Shown here: positions 26,821-37,002 of the stretch, piece after piece
Numbering within the stretch: position 1 is the stretch's first letter
How the letters are laid out: every line of letters begins with the position of its first letter
Assembly: GCF_024197615.1 (NCBI RefSeq)
Contig: NZ_JAKUKE010000003.1
Coordinates: 1,077,435-1,141,434, forward strand
DNA from: Desulfuromonas sp. KJ2020
GTDB lineage: Bacteria > Desulfobacterota > Desulfuromonadia > Desulfuromonadales > SZUA-540
Length of the DNA: 64,000 bases
Reading direction: 5' to 3'
Notes under the pieces: generated by a model
Seen by the model: only the letters and a program-made list of their open reading frames with translations
The model's database searches: none
What the model was told of the DNA's origin: nothing
Position numbers and translations under genes: made by a program

Positions 26821-27462
26821 CTAAATCATATGATTTGAAATGTCCATGTTTATTTTTTTCTCATACAGATAATATAAAAGCTTTTCGAGAATAAAGGGAG
26901 TATAAGGATTATCATCATGCATTAGAATGATATCTCCCGAATTAACATCTCTCATCAAATTATTGGCAATAGTTTTGGCTTTTTCAATTGAATCACAATC
27001 CCAATCATTTGAATTTAGAGTAAATAAAAGTATTCTCATGCCAAGCAATCTTGGTATAAAAATACTTTTAAGATTAATCAACCCATTAGGGGGGCGAAAG
27101 AATTTAACATTGGAAGACACGTTAACAAGAATTTCTTTTTGACAATTTTTAATATCTTTATAATATTTAAAGATATTGTATTTGTGCAAATCATTATGAG
27201 AATAAGAATGATTTCCTATGAAATGCCCTTCATCAGAAATCATTTTTAAAACTGACCTAGATCTAACTAACCTATCACCAACTATAAAAAACATAGCCCT
27301 CGCATTATATTTTTTCAAAATTGATAAAACTTCTAAAGTATGTTGACTGTGAGGGCCATCGTCAAAGGTAAGAAAAACATTTCCATTTTTATGTTTTAGT
27401 CTCTGAATCAACACGGCCCTTGGTATAATTTTTTTTAAAAATTTTTTTAATTTATGATTCAT
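26821..27462 (-). CDS. Polysaccharide deacetylase (NodB-like)
   Basis: A 213-residue carbohydrate-esterase-4 domain protein. The motifs are LTFDDGPHSQHTLEVL (catalytic Asp and metal Asp), GNHSYSHNDL (metal His pair), RPPNGLIN and IILMHDD. This is a minimal, nearly complete NodB domain with no signal peptide but a basic N-terminus, so it likely acts on lipid-linked sugars in the cytoplasm or is membrane-peripheral. It overlaps the upstream glycosyltransferase by 11 bases. The gene is very AT-rich compared with the flanking EPS core genes, indicating horizontal origin. Confidence 0.85.
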   Translation of the reverse strand: MNHKLKKFLKKIIPRAVLIQRLKHKNGNVFLTFDDGPHSQHTLEVLSILKKYNARAMFFIVGDRLVRSRSVLKMISDEGHFIGNHSYSHNDLHKYNIFKYYKDIKNCQKEILVNVSSNVKFFRPPNGLINLKSIFIPRLLGMRILLFTLNSNDWDCDSIEKAKTIANNLMRDVNSGDIILMHDDNPYTPFILEKLLYYLYEKKINMDISNHMI

Positions 27463-28603
27463 TTTTCCGCCTCTGGCCTATATTTTTTTCATACAAATCT
27501 AGATATATTTTCTCATAATTTTCTATATTTTTTTTTAAGCTATAATTATTAAGCACATATTCTCTTGCATTTTTTCCAATTTTATTTGCAAGGTTATTAT
27601 TTCTCAACAAGCATAATAATTTTTCACAAATATTGTCGGAGTCCTTAATATTAACCAAGAATCCATTATAGCCATTTTTAATAATAGATTTATTTCCACC
27701 AACATTTGTTACAACTGATGGTATTTCGGCGGCCATTGATTCAAGCAAGGAGAAAGATGTTCCTTCTGACAATGAGGACATAACAAAAACGTCAAGGATA
27801 CTTAGTATTTCTTGAATATCTTCACGGTTTCCACAGAAGACCACACTGTCTTTTAGTTTTGAACTATCGACATAATCATTAAGTTCATTTAGATACTCGC
27901 CATCACCGACTATAATTAACTTGGAATCTGGAATTATTAAATGTAAACGGCGGAATGCATCAATAGTTGTTTTGTGATCTTTAACTTCAGCTAAACGACC
28001 AACAGTTCCAACAACTTTACATTTGGCTGAAATTGAAAACTCTTGCAATAACTTTTGAGATTTTGGCCTTGAAAAAAAAGTATTTGTATTAACACCATTG
28101 AGAACCGTTGTAATTTTATTTCCTGGAAGTTTTATTTGTTCAATTAAATATGTTTTTAGTTCGGGAGATACAGTAACAATGAGATCAGATAAAAAAGTTG
28201 ATATTTTATCAAAATATTTTAGAAACTTTGGTTCTATTAAATGTCTACCATGTTCGGTATATAAAACAACAGGCACTCTCGCTATAAAACCGCCTAAACT
28301 GCCATGGTAAAATGACCCAGGATGTGTATGTAGCACATCGACTTTATTTTTTTTCAATAACTTACTTAGTCTAAATGCGAATAAAAAATCGAAATGGTTT
28401 TGATTTTTTTGAAAAAGTGAGACATCTATTTTTTCATCAATTAGTTTCTGATAAAAACCTCCAAGTCTATCTATGCAACATACTGATACATTAAATTTTT
28501 CCTTGTCAACAGCAAGGCAATGTTCGTATATAAATCTTTCCATTCCACCAGTTTCCAAACTCAAAACAAGATGCATTAAATTTATTTTTTTTTTATAATT
28601 CAT
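27452..28603 (-). CDS. Glycosyltransferase family 4 (group 1)
   Basis: A 383-residue GT-B enzyme. The N-terminal domain starts NLMHLVLSLETGGMERFIYEHCLAV. The C-terminal donor-binding domain has VVGTVGRLAEVKDHKTTIDAFRRL, KLIIVGDGEYLNEL, VVFCGNREDIQEIL and the EX7E motif in MSSLSEGTSFSLLESMA. It probably retains the anomeric configuration of a nucleotide-sugar donor during repeat-unit assembly. AT-rich, in the same low-GC block as the deacetylase and acetyltransferase. Confidence 0.88.
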   Translation of the reverse strand: MNYKKKINLMHLVLSLETGGMERFIYEHCLAVDKEKFNVSVCCIDRLGGFYQKLIDEKIDVSLFQKNQNHFDFLFAFRLSKLLKKNKVDVLHTHPGSFYHGSLGGFIARVPVVLYTEHGRHLIEPKFLKYFDKISTFLSDLIVTVSPELKTYLIEQIKLPGNKITTVLNGVNTNTFFSRPKSQKLLQEFSISAKCKVVGTVGRLAEVKDHKTTIDAFRRLHLIIPDSKLIIVGDGEYLNELNDYVDSSKLKDSVVFCGNREDIQEILSILDVFVMSSLSEGTSFSLLESMAAEIPSVVTNVGGNKSIIKNGYNGFLVNIKDSDNICEKLLCLLRNNNLANKIGKNAREYVLNNYSLKKNIENYEKIYLDLYEKNIGQRRKNES

Positions 28604-28635
28604 TTTCTAACTTCCATAAAATTAAACTCAATACT

Positions 28636-29199
28636 TTAAATAAGAGAAAAGGGCTGACTTCCACGCCATGATGCAATATGCTTGATGAATTTGGCCGGGT
28701 TTCCAGCAACAAGACAAGATGGCGGCACATCTTTAGTAACAACTGAACCAGCAGCTACGATTGACCCTTTACCAATCTTTACACCTTTTGTAATTATACA
28801 CCTTGCACCAATCCACACTTCGTCTTCAATAATGATTGGCCTGGACTCAGGAACACCACCACCTGGCGCATGATAATCATACTCAATAATGTTTACTTCC
28901 CATGATATAAGAACGTAGTCACCTATTGATACAAAGTTACCGCAATGAATTTGTGATCTATCTCCGATTGAAGTGAATTTACCTATTTCAATTTTTGGAT
29001 TTGGGTATAGCGGTGAAGAAATAACGGATAATTTTACTTCAGGCCACAGACAGGTCCTGTTGCCTATAAATATTTCTCCACTTTTATTATTTATAATAGT
29101 TTTCCCTATGCTTTTTACAAAACCTTTTATTTTTATTTTTCTTTTAAGCAATAGTCCATTTAGATAATAGATAGTTTTTTGAAAATCTTCACATTTCAT
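28636..29199 (-). CDS. Hexapeptide-repeat O-acetyltransferase
   Basis: A 187-residue left-handed beta-helix acyltransferase. Repeats run from about residue 35 to 170. [36 protein letters not shown] is the classical C-terminal part of the xenobiotic/maltose acetyltransferase branch, with the family active-site His likely in YDYHAPGG. It probably O-acetylates a sugar of the EPS repeat using acetyl-CoA. AT-rich, between two glycosyltransferase genes. Confidence 0.85.
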   Translation of the reverse strand: MKCEDFQKTIYYLNGLLLKRKIKIKGFVKSIGKTIINNKSGEIFIGNRTCLWPEVKLSVISSPLYPNPKIEIGKFTSIGDRSQIHCGNFVSIGDYVLISWEVNIIEYDYHAPGGGVPESRPIIIEDEVWIGARCIITKGVKIGKGSIVAAGSVVTKDVPPSCLVAGNPAKFIKHIASWRGSQPFSLI

Positions 29200-29222
29200 A
29201 ATTTTGCCTTATTTGTACTATA

Positions 29223-30431
29223 TTAATGTCGATTGGTTCTCACCCATTTATTGCCTTTATATATACCTGTAAAAGTCAAGATATCAATAATTAATTTCCA
29301 AACCAGAAATACTGGGACATAAATTAGGGCAAACATCGTCTTTCTCGGAGACCCTGCTAAAATTAGACCCATTAAAAAAAGAACAAGTTGATTTACAATA
29401 ATTAGAGTAATAGTTATAGCTGCAAAGGTCTTAAATTCACCTTCAGGAACCATTAAAGTTAAAAGTGCAGAAACCAGGGTTAAGTTAACTAATAGTGAAT
29501 AATTAGGCAATATCAATGGCATGGAAGCATCTAAAACTATTATGTTTTTATTTACAATTCCCTTTGACATCAGCTTAAGACCTAATGTTTTCGCAATATG
29601 GAACCTTCCGCTCGACCACCTTAAACGTTGACTGGTAGCCTGATCAAGAGATCTAGATTCCTGATGATAAACTTTGGCTTCCGAGGCAAAACTAATTTTT
29701 ACGTCAGATTCTATCAGTTGCGCATAGTATTCCCAATCTTCACCCGTCGAAAAAGCTGTCCATCCCCGCTCTTGAAGAAGTTTTGCATTGAAACAGAGTC
29801 CGTTCCCCATAAGATAAGAAGAAAGTCCCAGTCTATATTTTGATTCGTGATAAAGCAGATTTCCTATAGTCCTGGATACATATAGAAGCTGTGTAAACCA
29901 GCTGTCATCACGATTTCCGACTGCGTTATAACATTGGATGGCTTTTTCTCCGCTGTTAATATGCCTATTCAAATCCTGCAAGATTTCTGTATCTACATAA
30001 TTGTCGGCATCTACCATTAAAACTGCATCAAATTCTTCGACAGGCACTTCTTCTAATGCCCACGCCAATGCATGACCTTTGCCGGAGTGTTCAAGGTCAT
30101 GCCTTTCTAAAATTTCCACGTCATATTCGCTGGCATTTTTAATAGTTTTATCATTACAGTTATCAGCGATAACAAATATTTTATATTTTCCATAAGGGTA
30201 GTTAACCTGAAGAAGACTTTGACAAAGAGTTCCTATTAATAGCTCTTCATTGTGAGCGGGAACTAGAATCATAAATCTATTAAGGTATTTATTATCTGAC
30301 AACTTTTTTTGTGGCAAAACAAAGTAACTTGCTGCCATAAACAATAGATATATTGTTGCTAGCCCAACATAAATTAAAAGGGAAATAATAAATATGTAAT
30401 ATAGTACTAATAATACGGACATATTTTTCAC
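29223..30431 (-). CDS. Membrane glycosyltransferase family 2 (cellulose-synthase-like)
   Basis: A 402-residue processive-type GT2. An N-terminal membrane segment (LVLYYIFIISLLIYVGLATIYLLFM) is followed by the GT-A core FMILVPAHNEELLIGTLCQSLL, VIADNCNDKT, VLMVDADNYVDTEIL. A TGEDWEYYAQLI segment with acceptor Asp and QRLRWSSGRF (Q/RxxRW) follow, and three or four membrane segments end the protein. The QxxRW motif points to polymer elongation or addition to a membrane-bound acceptor. It lies 13 bases after the FemAB-like gene. Confidence 0.86.
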   Translation of the reverse strand: MKNMSVLLVLYYIFIISLLIYVGLATIYLLFMAASYFVLPQKKLSDNKYLNRFMILVPAHNEELLIGTLCQSLLQVNYPYGKYKIFVIADNCNDKTIKNASEYDVEILERHDLEHSGKGHALAWALEEVPVEEFDAVLMVDADNYVDTEILQDLNRHINSGEKAIQCYNAVGNRDDSWFTQLLYVSRTIGNLLYHESKYRLGLSSYLMGNGLCFNAKLLQERGWTAFSTGEDWEYYAQLIESDVKISFASEAKVYHQESRSLDQATSQRLRWSSGRFHIAKTLGLKLMSKGIVNKNIIVLDASMPLILPNYSLLVNLTLVSALLTLMVPEGEFKTFAAITITLIIVNQLVLFLMGLILAGSPRKTMFALIYVPVFLVWKLIIDILTFTGIYKGNKWVRTNRH

Positions 30432-30444
30432 ATTCTATAAATTG

Positions 30445-31566
30445 CTACTCATTTGAAGAACTGGAAACAGCCACTATCTTCCTGACATTATTACCAAGCC
30501 CCTTGTACCCTTTCCTTAGCCCCATGAGCATTCGCCATATTCGTGGCAAAATTCCAAATTCAACATTATAAAAAACCTTGTAAAGTAGCGGCTTAAAAGC
30601 GAAATCGTAATATCCAACAAGTGATGCTATTTTCGGATTGAACTTTCGCTTGAAACTTTCTTGTGTTGGTGTTGTACCTACCCCCCTGAAACTGTACCAC
30701 TGGCAATCGTTTTCCCAAGCCCAACGAATACTTTCCCATACATAGGCATAATAGGTCTGCAATCTATTGTACTGCGAGGGCGTTCCCATGTGCATGGCGA
30801 GACATTTTCCTGCATGTTTGAGACATATCAAACCGCCAATAATCTCCCCCTTGTAAATCGCCAGGAACAGTCGTCCATTACCTCTGGCGATATATTCATC
30901 CCAGAGTTTCTCCTGATATCGGTATTGTCGGCACATGAAACCTTTGCCTACAGTAAATGCACTGAATATTTCATAAAATTTCTGTAAATCATCCTTCGAT
31001 TGAGCGGGCCTGATGAATACCCCCTCTTTTTCTGCCTTGCGTACACATCGACGTGCATCACGATCCAGAGTGTTGAACAGTTCTTCTTCATTGGAGACCA
31101 GCGTGAGATCTATGCGATACAAATCGCGGGGAGAATTCCAGAACGACCATCGATGTGCAAGGTGAACGAAACCGGCACGCAAAAATGGATCATCGGCTTC
31201 GTCTATCGATTTTTCAGCTATATTTGGGTCAATCCGTAAAAAGATCGCCCTGGTACGCTGCCCTTCCTCCTGCACGCTTTTCAAAAGGGCGTTGATGGTC
31301 TGCTGATCATTTAAATCACATAATGGCCCTTTTGGCGCATACATAATCGAGTGCCCGGTCAAAGGAATATTTTTTCGCAAAACCATTATCATTCCCCTAA
31401 TGTCATCCCCGTCTCTGGCTATGAAATAGGTCGCTTTCCACCCATCCACCTCTCTTACCTTTCCCCACCCATAGGCATTCAAAGGATGGGCATATTGGAA
31501 CTTGACCAGAGAATTATCCCAATAGGTGCGATCCTCGTCTTTGATGTGGTCGATCTTCAAAGTCAT
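30445..31566 (-). CDS. FemAB/GNAT-fold acyl- or aminoacyl-transferase
   Basis: A 373-residue protein with two tandem GNAT-like halves as in FemX/FemAB: NAYGWGKVREVDGWKATYFIAR (first half), SFWNSPRDLYRIDLTL, then IYKGEIIGGLICLKHAGKCLAMHMG and YAYVWESIRWAWENDCQWYSFRGVGTTP. Family members add amino acids to peptidoglycan bridges from aminoacyl-tRNA. Versions in EPS loci are thought to modify polysaccharide with amino-acyl or acyl groups, but this is not proven. The start overlaps the upstream GNAT gene by four bases. It is the first of two FemAB-type proteins in the window (see 48250). Confidence 0.8.
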   Translation of the reverse strand: MTLKIDHIKDEDRTYWDNSLVKFQYAHPLNAYGWGKVREVDGWKATYFIARDGDDIRGMIMVLRKNIPLTGHSIMYAPKGPLCDLNDQQTINALLKSVQEEGQRTRAIFLRIDPNIAEKSIDEADDPFLRAGFVHLAHRWSFWNSPRDLYRIDLTLVSNEEELFNTLDRDARRCVRKAEKEGVFIRPAQSKDDLQKFYEIFSAFTVGKGFMCRQYRYQEKLWDEYIARGNGRLFLAIYKGEIIGGLICLKHAGKCLAMHMGTPSQYNRLQTYYAYVWESIRWAWENDCQWYSFRGVGTTPTQESFKRKFNPKIASLVGYYDFAFKPLLYKVFYNVEFGILPRIWRMLMGLRKGYKGLGNNVRKIVAVSSSSNE

Positions 31567-32174
31567 TGAATCCTCGCCGTCTCAAAACGGGGCGAAAATT
31601 GGAATCCGAACATTTTTTTTAGAACCATTTCACCAACATTATGGAAACCGGCCTTTTCTATCCCTCGTATAGAAGAGTGGTTGTCGCGATGTACGCACAT
31701 ATAGACCCGCTTGATACCTCTCTCTGAAAGGTAATTTAAAATCGTAAGAATAACCTTTGGATATATTCCACGCCCCCTGAGTGCGGGGAGTGTCAGACAA
31801 AATTTTATTTCCGCCTCTTGCGGACCTAAGGAAAGAAGCCTGTTGCGATTATCATGATAATAAATCCAACTGATGTGTTGGACACCATTTTCATCGCTGG
31901 CGACAAAAAAATCTTTGACGCCATCATACTTGTTGCACTCAAATTCCCATGGCACAGGTTTATTCAACCGATGGGCCTGTTCTAAGTCATGAGAATCCCC
32001 TTTTTTAATAGTTACACCTACTACCGGTTCCACTGGAGTGGAAACTCTTTGGGAAATATCGTACTGATAAACCAGAATTGGTTCGCTAAAGAACAATGAT
32101 TCTTTCACGAGACCGACAAATTCCTTGAATGAAAGCTCTTTGTAGCGGCCATACAATATTTTAATAAGTCTCAT
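31563..32174 (-). CDS. GNAT-family N-acetyltransferase
   Basis: A 203-residue acetyltransferase with the acetyl-CoA site in LTLPALRGRGIYPKVILTILNYLSERGI (RGxGIYP variant of R/Q-x-x-G-x-G/A) and VYMCVHRDNHSSIRGIEKAGFHNVGEM. The N-terminal part is divergent. It probably N-acylates an amino sugar of the EPS. Coupled by a four-base overlap to the FemAB-type gene, so the two may act on the same residue. Confidence 0.78.
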   Translation of the reverse strand: MRLIKILYGRYKELSFKEFVGLVKESLFFSEPILVYQYDISQRVSTPVEPVVGVTIKKGDSHDLEQAHRLNKPVPWEFECNKYDGVKDFFVASDENGVQHISWIYYHDNRNRLLSLGPQEAEIKFCLTLPALRGRGIYPKVILTILNYLSERGIKRVYMCVHRDNHSSIRGIEKAGFHNVGEMVLKKMFGFQFSPRFETARIQ

Positions 32175-32223
32175 GACAATGAATCCTTTGAAGGGTTTGA
32201 CTAATCTAAAAGAAATTCATAAT

Positions 32224-33363
32224 TCAGATACCGTAGCAATCGACTATTTTTCGGCACCATTCGTCGACACCATAGTCACGGCGAATGGTTTCCATTCCCT
32301 CCTTGGCAAGTCGCCCCGTATGGTCAGGATGGCTGATCAACCATTTTATTTTCGCATAAAGAGCGTTGGGATTACCGGGAGGAACCAATGACCCATTAAT
32401 GTCATCCTTGATTACCTTTGGAATTCCCCCAACAGATGTTGCCACAACAGGTACGCCCGCGGCCATCGCCTCGAGTAGCGCAAGAGGGGTCCCCTCAGTC
32501 AACGAGGGGAGAACAAAAAGATCAAGAATGGGCAACAACTGTTCAACATTTTTCAAAAACCCTGTAAATTTAACGAGGTGATCGATACCTTTTGACTTGC
32601 ACAATTGAATTAAAGCGTCTTTTTCAGGTCCATCACCGACGATCAAAAGCTTTGCTCTAACACCCGAATCAACCAACAGGGCAAACGCTTCAACAAGATG
32701 TATTCCCCCCTTTTCAGAACTAAGACGTCCCACATATCCAAGAAGGTAATCCTCTTTGGAAACCCCCAAATTATTTCTGGTGTTATGACGGTATTCTTGC
32801 GTTTCGGATAAAGCAGGTACAGCCACTGCGTTTGGAATTGTTACGATAGACCTCCCCTGGATACCAGCTTGAGAAAGTTCCGTTTTAATGCCATCAGATA
32901 CGGCGATGACCTTCTCACATCTCCTCAAAACCCACTTATCCAAAGAGTTGTAGGCTCTCAATTTAAAATCGGTTGAAATGAAGCCATGACAAGTAGAAAT
33001 ACGCTTGATTCCCAAAATAGCGGCCATACTTAATCCACAGATATCGGCAAAATAACCGTGCGTGTGAACGACATCAAATGACCCTTCTTTTAATATACCG
33101 TACAGACGCCAGGCTACTCGTGGTACCCGCAAGGGACCACCGTTGGGAGTTATTGCAACTGGCACAGTGTAATATTCATAGCCGAGTTTTCGAATTTCGT
33201 TTGCGAAATATGTTTCATCTTCCCACGGTCTAATCAAAAGTATAGGTTGAATACGATATTTTTCACGGTCAACCTGCTTTAAAAAGTTGAGACTGACCTT
33301 CTCCAGTCCACCGAAGGTAATAGGTGTTAATATATATGCAACTTTGGTTTTTGATTTGATCAT
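32224..33363 (-). CDS. Glycosyltransferase family 4 (group 1)
   Basis: A 379-residue GT-B enzyme with ITFGGLEKVSLNFLKQVD near the N-terminus and a standard donor domain: LLGYVGRLSSEKGGIHLVEAFALL, KLLIVGDGPEKDALIQ, VKFTGFLKNVEQLL and EX7E in PSLTEGTPLALLEAMAAGVPVVATSVGG. It probably builds the repeat unit on undecaprenyl-diphosphate. It lies four bases after the polymerase gene. Confidence 0.9.
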   Translation of the reverse strand: MIKSKTKVAYILTPITFGGLEKVSLNFLKQVDREKYRIQPILLIRPWEDETYFANEIRKLGYEYYTVPVAITPNGGPLRVPRVAWRLYGILKEGSFDVVHTHGYFADICGLSMAAILGIKRISTCHGFISTDFKLRAYNSLDKWVLRRCEKVIAVSDGIKTELSQAGIQGRSIVTIPNAVAVPALSETQEYRHNTRNNLGVSKEDYLLGYVGRLSSEKGGIHLVEAFALLVDSGVRAKLLIVGDGPEKDALIQLCKSKGIDHLVKFTGFLKNVEQLLPILDLFVLPSLTEGTPLALLEAMAAGVPVVATSVGGIPKVIKDDINGSLVPPGNPNALYAKIKWLISHPDHTGRLAKEGMETIRRDYGVDEWCRKIVDCYGI

Positions 33364-33367
33364 ATAC

Positions 33368-34627
33368 TCAATTCCCAGATACGGCAGAATTTTCTCTTTT
33401 CAATAAACGAGTAGCAGTGATAGTTATCGCGATATAAAGAACCCAATAAATAGAGTATGCCTGACTTAAAAACATGGCTGAAATAAACATTCCAACAAAG
33501 CCGACAATACCCAATTCAGCTATTTTTCTAAGTTGAATTGAGGTCGTTTCTTTTTTTACAATCTTGATATCCCGAATAACATTTAGACTCAAACAAAGAA
33601 ATAATGCGAGTCCAATAAAGCCGGTTTCGGCACCAATCTGTATTGCGGAATTATGAGCTGTTTGCCATCTAAGTGTATCGGCACCTCTCGTTGCACGGTC
33701 GAGACCCACCGCATTACTAAAACACCCCACCCCCACCCCTGTCACGGGATTGTCTACCATAGCCCGCAGACCGATACCCCAGATGGCAAGTCGGCCAGTT
33801 TCCTCCTGAACATTGTAGTCCTGTTCAATAGAGAACAATGTTTGAATACGCTCTGTTTTTACAGGCATAATCACCAGCAGAAAAACGCCGAAGACCACAA
33901 ATGCTATTTTTTGAAAGTTCGTTAAAATCGCCGAATTCATTAAAAGCATGATCATCATTGCAAGCCCAAACGCCAGAAAACCACCACGAGAACCTGTTAG
34001 AAAAACAGTAGACACCCCGACAAAGAAACTGCCGATACATGCGACCCTGATCAAGAATGGATAGCCGCGAGATATGAAAATAAGGTTCAACCAAAGGAAA
34101 CTTAAAGCAAAAAACGCCAGATCATTTGGGTCAAATGTATCGCTGAATGATAGCCTACTGGTACCTAACTTCCCTGTAACCAGTGCAAAGGTAAGATAAA
34201 GCCCACTTCCGAAACAACCGATTAAAAGAACGGCTAACAATCTTTTTATTGTATTAACTAGATTTATAAAAAACAAGAAGAAGACAATAATCGACATATA
34301 GTTATTAAAAATCAACATAAATGAAAGACGAGGATATAATGAAAAAGGTATTCCGATTATCATAATCAGAATCAAAGAAAAATAATATTTAACCTGCCTT
34401 TCTTTAAAGTGAATTTTGAAATCAATGTTTTTAGAATAAAGAAAGGCGAATATCATTAGGACAAACCCTACGGTAAAAGCGGGCCTTACGGGTTGCATAA
34501 GTGTAAAAATATCCTGGGGGCGACACAAAAGTACAAATGTCCAAAGACAAAAAACCATAAAAACCGGTTTGTCTTTAGCACTCATGTGAGTAGGATCATG
34601 TGTTTTTTTCTTTATAAAATCGGTCAT
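33368..34627 (-). CDS. O-antigen ligase/polymerase-type (Wzy/WaaL) membrane protein
   Basis: A 419-residue protein with about ten to twelve membrane segments and a large periplasmic loop before the end. It contains the Wzy_C-type signature TGSRGGFLAFGLAMMI and, in the loop, GRLAIWGIGLRAMVDNPVTGVGVGCF followed by AHNSAIQIGAETGFIGLALFLCL (His in the loop as in WaaL). It most likely polymerises the EPS repeat units in the periplasm. Its start overlaps the flippase stop by four bases (ATGA), which fits the Wzx-Wzy pathway. Confidence 0.85.
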   Translation of the reverse strand: MTDFIKKKTHDPTHMSAKDKPVFMVFCLWTFVLLCRPQDIFTLMQPVRPAFTVGFVLMIFAFLYSKNIDFKIHFKERQVKYYFSLILIMIIGIPFSLYPRLSFMLIFNNYMSIIVFFLFFINLVNTIKRLLAVLLIGCFGSGLYLTFALVTGKLGTSRLSFSDTFDPNDLAFFALSFLWLNLIFISRGYPFLIRVACIGSFFVGVSTVFLTGSRGGFLAFGLAMMIMLLMNSAILTNFQKIAFVVFGVFLLVIMPVKTERIQTLFSIEQDYNVQEETGRLAIWGIGLRAMVDNPVTGVGVGCFSNAVGLDRATRGADTLRWQTAHNSAIQIGAETGFIGLALFLCLSLNVIRDIKIVKKETTSIQLRKIAELGIVGFVGMFISAMFLSQAYSIYWVLYIAITITATRLLKRENSAVSGN

Positions 34628-36057
34628 GTTTTTGCAATTGCCCTGATTTCATTTAACCCATTGCGGTTAAAAATTAGTGACATTAACAGGTAAATAACGA
34701 CTCCACTCCCAATATACACAACAAATTTTGGCACCATATGGATACTCATCACCGGCGTTCTTTTGACAAGAAGAACCCCGCAATACATTATAAATCCAGA
34801 CAAAAAGGGCATGCGCAACGCTTTTAAAACATCTGAAACCGCGATAGCCAGCACCCTTTTTACCCGTAAAAGATTCACACAAAAAACAAGTGGGAATGCG
34901 ATGACCCACGCCATACTGACCCCCAAGAGCCCCCAGTTGGATCCGATCCAAAACGCTATTGGCATAACAAGAAAAGCGACAAGTGAATTTTCAAAGGAAA
35001 AATCGGCCCTTCCCGCTCCAAGCAGGGCCGGATTGAATAGATTGCTGACCATACGAAGGGGAATTACCAGAGCGATGACCTGAAGCGGCAGAGCGGCATC
35101 CGCCCATTTAATACCTAAAAACAGGTTTACTATCTCTGGGGCAATACTGGAAATCCCCCAAAGAACCGGAAATGCAAAAAAACTCAGAACACGTATAGCC
35201 TTAAGAAAATGCCTGCCCGCAAGCTCTGGGTCTGATTGAACGCTGGCAAATGCCGGAAATGCCACCTGGTTCAAAATCCCCGATATTTTTTCCATGGGTA
35301 GTGAGGCCAGATAAAGCCCAACCGCATAAAACCCAAGCAATTCTTTGCCAAAAATTTTCCCTATGATCAGCACATCTGCTCGAGAGTAAAAATACCAGAG
35401 CACTCGGGAAAGAGTCACATACCCGCCAAAAGAAATGAAATCCCCCATGCCTGCCATTTTTAGGCATGGAATATGGACAAATGGCCGCACCAAATTCAGC
35501 CCCACTAGAGACACAACACGTATTGCGAGACTGCCCCAGACCAGGGACCAAACACCGAACCCGGCAACTGCCAGGGTCAAAGTAACAATGGAACCTGAAA
35601 TGGCAGAAACGAAATCGACAGAAGCTATCTTGCGAAACGCCATGTCTCTAAGCAGCAGAGACTGCGGCAGAACGGTGAAACCCATTAACAAAAATTGTAG
35701 GGACAACACCCTGATCAAGGAAGTCAACCTCGGTTCCTCATAAAAATTGGCAATGACGGGAGCCAAAATCGTAAGTAGAGTGTAAAACAGGGTACTCACA
35801 AAAAGAACAAGACCAAAAAGGGACCGAAGGGAATTATGATCAAGGTTTTTATGCTGAACGACAGCTGCCCCAAGGCCTAATTCATTCAATAGGGTCAGGA
35901 AGGCAACAAAGACCAGGGCAAGCTCCATCAAACCATAATCAGCAGGAGACAGGAGTCTTATAATATAAAGGGTAATGGCCCAAGTAATAATCTGGGCTGA
36001 AAACCTAGCTCCCGCTGTCCATCTTAATCCACTTAAAACCTGTGACCTAAGCCTCAT
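34624..36057 (-). CDS. Lipopolysaccharide/EPS flippase (Wzx, MOP superfamily)
   Basis: A 477-residue polytopic protein with about fourteen membrane helices. It has the polysaccharide-biosynthesis signature SGLRWTAGARFSAQIITWAITLYIIRLLSPADYGLMELA at the N-terminus, typical of WzxC-type exporters. It should flip the undecaprenyl-linked repeat unit for the polymerase encoded next. ATG 36057 (MRLRSQVLSG) is preferred over an upstream ATG at 36111, which would overlap the preceding gene and add a non-family N-terminus. Confidence 0.9.
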   Translation of the reverse strand: MRLRSQVLSGLRWTAGARFSAQIITWAITLYIIRLLSPADYGLMELALVFVAFLTLLNELGLGAAVVQHKNLDHNSLRSLFGLVLFVSTLFYTLLTILAPVIANFYEEPRLTSLIRVLSLQFLLMGFTVLPQSLLLRDMAFRKIASVDFVSAISGSIVTLTLAVAGFGVWSLVWGSLAIRVVSLVGLNLVRPFVHIPCLKMAGMGDFISFGGYVTLSRVLWYFYSRADVLIIGKIFGKELLGFYAVGLYLASLPMEKISGILNQVAFPAFASVQSDPELAGRHFLKAIRVLSFFAFPVLWGISSIAPEIVNLFLGIKWADAALPLQVIALVIPLRMVSNLFNPALLGAGRADFSFENSLVAFLVMPIAFWIGSNWGLLGVSMAWVIAFPLVFCVNLLRVKRVLAIAVSDVLKALRMPFLSGFIMYCGVLLVKRTPVMSIHMVPKFVVYIGSGVVIYLLMSLIFNRNGLNEIRAIAKT

Positions 36058-36082
36058 AATTAGATCCAATATCCAAAAAGAA

Positions 36083-36982
36083 TTAAAATATTGATTTGTA
36101 AATGGATGCAATCATAAATCTCAATGACGGAATATTAACGTTTCCGTAACGAAAGCTTTTAATAATATTTTTAATTGTTGATATATTGTCTCCTGCGTTA
36201 GCGGAATCATAAGCAATCATCATGTAGGCATTGGCCCAAATATTGTCGATTTGCTTTTTTGAAAGACTGTCGCGATAATACCAAAGCGTTCTATCAAGTG
36301 CTGGGATATATGTTTTGGCTGTATTTTTACTCTGAATTTTACTTATACTTTCGTTATGAACCAAATATCTTACAAGAGGTTCATCAATATAACCAAGCCT
36401 ACCGAAGCGCGGCAAACGCCACCACAGATCTCTATCTTCAGTTTTGCTAAGACGAACATCAAACAATCCTGCCAATATTAGAGCTTCTTTTCTTATTAAA
36501 AAACAGGATGTGACTATATAACATTGATATAACAGTTCATATTTTTCATTTTCTTTGTTCAGCTTTGTTTGTTTTCTAAAATTTACTATTTCTCTATTAT
36601 TATAATTTGTATACGCGACACCACTTCCAACACCTATGAATTCCTGATTACTATCTAAAAATTCTATTTGCTTTTTAAGTTTATCTGAAAACCAATAATC
36701 ATCTGAGTCAAGAAAAGATACATAATCACCTTTAGCCAAAAATACTCCTAGGTTTCTAGCTGCAGAAACTCCTAAGTTTTCTAGAAGCAATTCTACTCGA
36801 AAAGGCAATTTAGATTGCTCCTGCAATTTTTTAACAATATTCACAGTATTATCGGTGGAACCATCATCTATAACAATTATTTCAATATCTTTGTAGGTCT
36901 GATTGAAAACTGATTCAATAGTTTCTGTTATAAGTTTTTCCCTGTTATACGTTGGTATTATTACACTTATTTTTGGTTTCAT
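36083..36982 (-). CDS. Glycosyltransferase family 2
   Basis: A 299-residue GT-A enzyme starting KISVIIPTYNREKLITETIESVFNQTYKDIEIIVIDDGSTDNTV, with SFLDSDDYW (DxD) and TEDRDLWWRL (acceptor/catalytic region). It is soluble or membrane-peripheral. AT-rich. Probably adds one sugar to the repeat unit. It lies 20 bases after the deacetylase-like gene and 25 before the flippase. Confidence 0.88.
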   Translation of the reverse strand: MKPKISVIIPTYNREKLITETIESVFNQTYKDIEIIVIDDGSTDNTVNIVKKLQEQSKLPFRVELLLENLGVSAARNLGVFLAKGDYVSFLDSDDYWFSDKLKKQIEFLDSNQEFIGVGSGVAYTNYNNREIVNFRKQTKLNKENEKYELLYQCYIVTSCFLIRKEALILAGLFDVRLSKTEDRDLWWRLPRFGRLGYIDEPLVRYLVHNESISKIQSKNTAKTYIPALDRTLWYYRDSLSKKQIDNIWANAYMMIAYDSANAGDNISTIKNIIKSFRYGNVNIPSLRFMIASIYKSIF

Positions 36983-37002
36983 TTAATAGCCCCATGTAAA
37001 TT